A stretch of 7,293 bases of DNA from assembly GCA_016287975.1 (NCBI GenBank), contig JAEEXV010000195.1, positions 1 to 7,293 of the forward strand. The letters are read 5' to 3'. This document shows, piece after piece, positions 5,880-7,293 of this stretch; position 1 is the stretch's first letter, and every line of letters starts with the position of its first letter. Source of the DNA: Lentisphaeria bacterium (GTDB lineage: Bacteria > Verrucomicrobiota > Lentisphaeria > Oligosphaerales > Oligosphaeraceae). The translations under genes were made by a program, and so were the position numbers. A model generated the notes under the pieces. It saw nothing but the letters and a program-made list of their open reading frames with translations, was not told the origin of the DNA and ran no database searches.

Positions 5880-7031
5880 ATGGAGTATCGTGAGTTGGGG
5901 CGGACGGGCATTCGGGTGAGCGCGATCGCGCTGGGCTGCGAGGGCTTCGCGGGCAAGAGCGAGGCCGAGGCGCGCGCACTGATGGACTACGCGGTGGCGC
6001 ACGGGGTCAATTTCATCGACATCTACAGTTCCGACCCCGCGTTGCGCTCTGCCATCGGCGCGGCGCTTCAAGGGCGGCGGAAGGATTTCGTGGTGCAGGG
6101 GCACGTGGGGTCCGTGTGGCGGGACGGCCAGTATGAGCGCACGCGCGACCAGGCGGCGGCGGCGGACTCCTTCGAGGATCTGCTGACCCGCCTGGGGACG
6201 GACCATGTGGAGGTCGGAATGATCCACTACTGCGACGAGGAGGCGGATTTCCAGCGCATCTTCGGGGCGGATGGCTTCATCCAGTTGCCGCTGGCGCTGA
6301 AGGCGGCGGGGAAGATCCGCGCGATCGGCCTCTCCAGCCACAATCCAGTGGTGGCCCGCAAGGCGGTCGAGACGGGGCTGGTTGAAGTGCTGATGTTCTC
6401 GGTCAATCCCTGCTACGATCTGCAGCCGCCAGACGAGGATGTCGAACGGCTCTGGGCGGACGAGACCTTCTCGCGGAAATACCATAACTTCAACCCCGAG
6501 CGGGAGGCGCTCTATGAACTGTGCGCGCGGCGCGGCGTCGGCATCGACGTGATGAAGGCCTTCGCGGGCGGCGACCTGCTGAAGGCGGAGCAGTCGATGT
6601 TCGGGAAGGCGCTGACGCCGCCGCAGGCGCTCGACTACGCGCTGAGCCGCCCCGCGGTGGCGGCGGTGATGGCGGGCTGCCGAAGCGTCGCCGAACTGGA
6701 GGCGGCGCTGGCGTGGTGCGACGCCTCCCCCGAAGCGCGCGACTACGCCGCGGTGCTGGCCTCGGTCGAGAAATGCTCGTGGTCTGGACACTGCATGTAC
6801 TGCGGGCACTGCGCGCCGTGCCCGAAGGGAATCTCGGTCGCCAATGTCAACAAGTTCCTGAATCTCGCGCTGGCGCAGGGAAAGGTGCCTGAGACGGTGC
6901 GCGAACACTATCGCGCCCTGCCGCACCACGCCTCCGAGTGCATTGCCTGCGGAGCCTGCGAACGGCGCTGCCCATTCGGCGTGCCTGTGCGACAGAAGAT
7001 GCAGGAGGCGGCGGAAATATTCGGGGCGTAG
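5880..7031 (+). CDS. Aldo/keto reductase-fold oxidoreductase with two C-terminal [4Fe-4S] cysteine motifs
   Basis: A 383-residue, probably cytoplasmic protein. Residues 1-295 are an aldo/keto reductase barrel: MEYRELGRTGIRVSAIALGC, the NFID strand with D47, GMIHY with H116, KIRAIGLSSHNP at 145-156, and the cofactor-side motif AGCRSVAELEAAL at 265-277. The C-terminal domain carries C305-x2-C308-x2-C311-x2-C314-P and C354-x2-C357-x2-C360-x3-C364-P, the pattern of a double [4Fe-4S] ferredoxin-like domain known in a bacterial aldo/keto reductase subfamily. By ungapped alignment the usual catalytic Tyr falls at D52 and the usual Lys at H75, so the classical D-Y-K-H tetrad seems to keep only D47 and H116. 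NAD(P)-linked carbonyl reduction may therefore be altered or replaced by Fe-S electron transfer; this is inference. Substrate is unknown; the neighbouring hydrolase and AraC regulator suggest a sugar or its oxidised product. It is transcribed away from the hydrolase, and the right heptamer array starts about 30 bases after its stop. Confidence 0.9.
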   Translation: MEYRELGRTGIRVSAIALGCEGFAGKSEAEARALMDYAVAHGVNFIDIYSSDPALRSAIGAALQGRRKDFVVQGHVGSVWRDGQYERTRDQAAAADSFEDLLTRLGTDHVEVGMIHYCDEEADFQRIFGADGFIQLPLALKAAGKIRAIGLSSHNPVVARKAVETGLVEVLMFSVNPCYDLQPPDEDVERLWADETFSRKYHNFNPEREALYELCARRGVGIDVMKAFAGGDLLKAEQSMFGKALTPPQALDYALSRPAVAAVMAGCRSVAELEAALAWCDASPEARDYAAVLASVEKCSWSGHCMYCGHCAPCPKGISVANVNKFLNLALAQGKVPETVREHYRALPHHASECIACGACERRCPFGVPVRQKMQEAAEIFGA

Positions 7032-7060
7032 GTGACGCTGGAGGAGGGGCCAATTTTCGG

Positions 7061-7293
7061 GACCCCAGACCCGAGACCCCGGACCCTTCTTTCAGGACCC
7101 CAGACTTTAGACCCCAGACCCATCTTTCGGGGACCCCAGACCCCAGACCCATCTTTCAGGACCCCAGACTTCAGACCCCAGACCCATCTTCCAGGACCCC
7201 AGACCCCAGACCCCAGACCCATCTTTCAGGACCCCAGACTTCAGACCCCAGACCCATCTTTCAGGACCCCAGACTTCAGACCCCAGACCCATC
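7061..7293. repeat. Right heptamer minisatellite (GACCCCA units, 35-base higher-order unit with CTTTCAG linker), continues past the window
   Basis: The same 7-base unit as the left array. A typical block is GACCCCA, then GACTTCA or GACCCCA, then GACCCCA, then GACCCAT, closed by the linker CTTTCAG, which makes five heptamers. Blocks start at 7061, 7096, 7132, 7160, 7195, 7230 and 7265 with lengths 35, 36, 28, 35, 35, 35, and a last one cut by the window edge. The first block is the most diverged (GACCCGA, GACCCCG, GACCCTT); the blocks at 7230 and 7265 are identical as far as seen. The G-rich strand is again the minus strand. It begins 30 bases after the aldo/keto reductase stop, whose read-through RNA would be C-rich. 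It is not a CRISPR array, because there are no unique spacers. Confidence 0.93.

Noticed and set aside
7061..7293. CRISPR array or coding repeat protein
   Set aside because: No unique spacers. Long minus-strand frames of the MGLGSGVWG type exist only because the heptamer contains no stop codon; the 31- and 35-base periods are not multiples of three, so no repeat protein frame is maintained.

Overview
The window looks like GC-rich bacterial DNA from the PVC superphylum, most likely a Lentisphaerota-type organism (Victivallis/Oligosphaera relatives) and less likely Verrucomicrobiota or Planctomycetota. The main clue is a prepilin-like protein with the [21 protein letters not shown]-terminus and a C-terminal H-X9-DG motif. 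As I recall, this protein type is greatly expanded in that group and often lies beside AraC-type regulators and secreted glycoside hydrolases, as it does here. The taxonomic call is inference; there is no rRNA or marker gene in the window.

Layout from left to right: (1) positions 1-74, minus strand, the signal-peptide start of a gene that runs off the left edge. (2) 75-400, gene-free, holding a minisatellite (191-355) built of 7-base GACCCCA units grouped into about 31-base higher-order units. (3) 401-1081, minus, the pseudopilin. (4) 1082-1266, a short AT-rich divergent promoter region in which the two opposite promoters appear to share one -35 segment. (5) 1267-2208, plus, an AraC-family regulator with a cupin sensor domain. 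(6) 2219-5623, minus and convergent with the regulator, a 1134-residue exported multidomain glycoside hydrolase-like protein. (7) 5624-5879, a divergent intergenic region. (8) 5880-7031, plus, an aldo/keto reductase-fold protein with two C-terminal iron-sulfur cysteine motifs. (9) 7061-7293, a second array of the same heptamer with a different linker and a 35-base higher-order unit, running off the right edge.

Read together, genes 3, 5, 6 and 8 look like a small carbohydrate-use locus. An AraC/cupin sensor would control the divergent pseudopilin and perhaps the exported hydrolase. The hydrolase would act on a plant- or mucus-type polysaccharide outside the cytoplasm, and the Fe-S aldo/keto reductase could act on a released sugar or an intermediate. 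No transporter or second hydrolase is present, so the substrate cannot be named.

The most unusual feature is the pair of G-rich heptamer arrays that bracket the four complete genes. Both have the G-rich strand on the minus strand, both start shortly after the 3' end of a gene, and several units fit the simple G-quadruplex pattern. They lack stop codons in several frames and so create long spurious reading frames of the MGLGSGVWG type, which should not be annotated as proteins.
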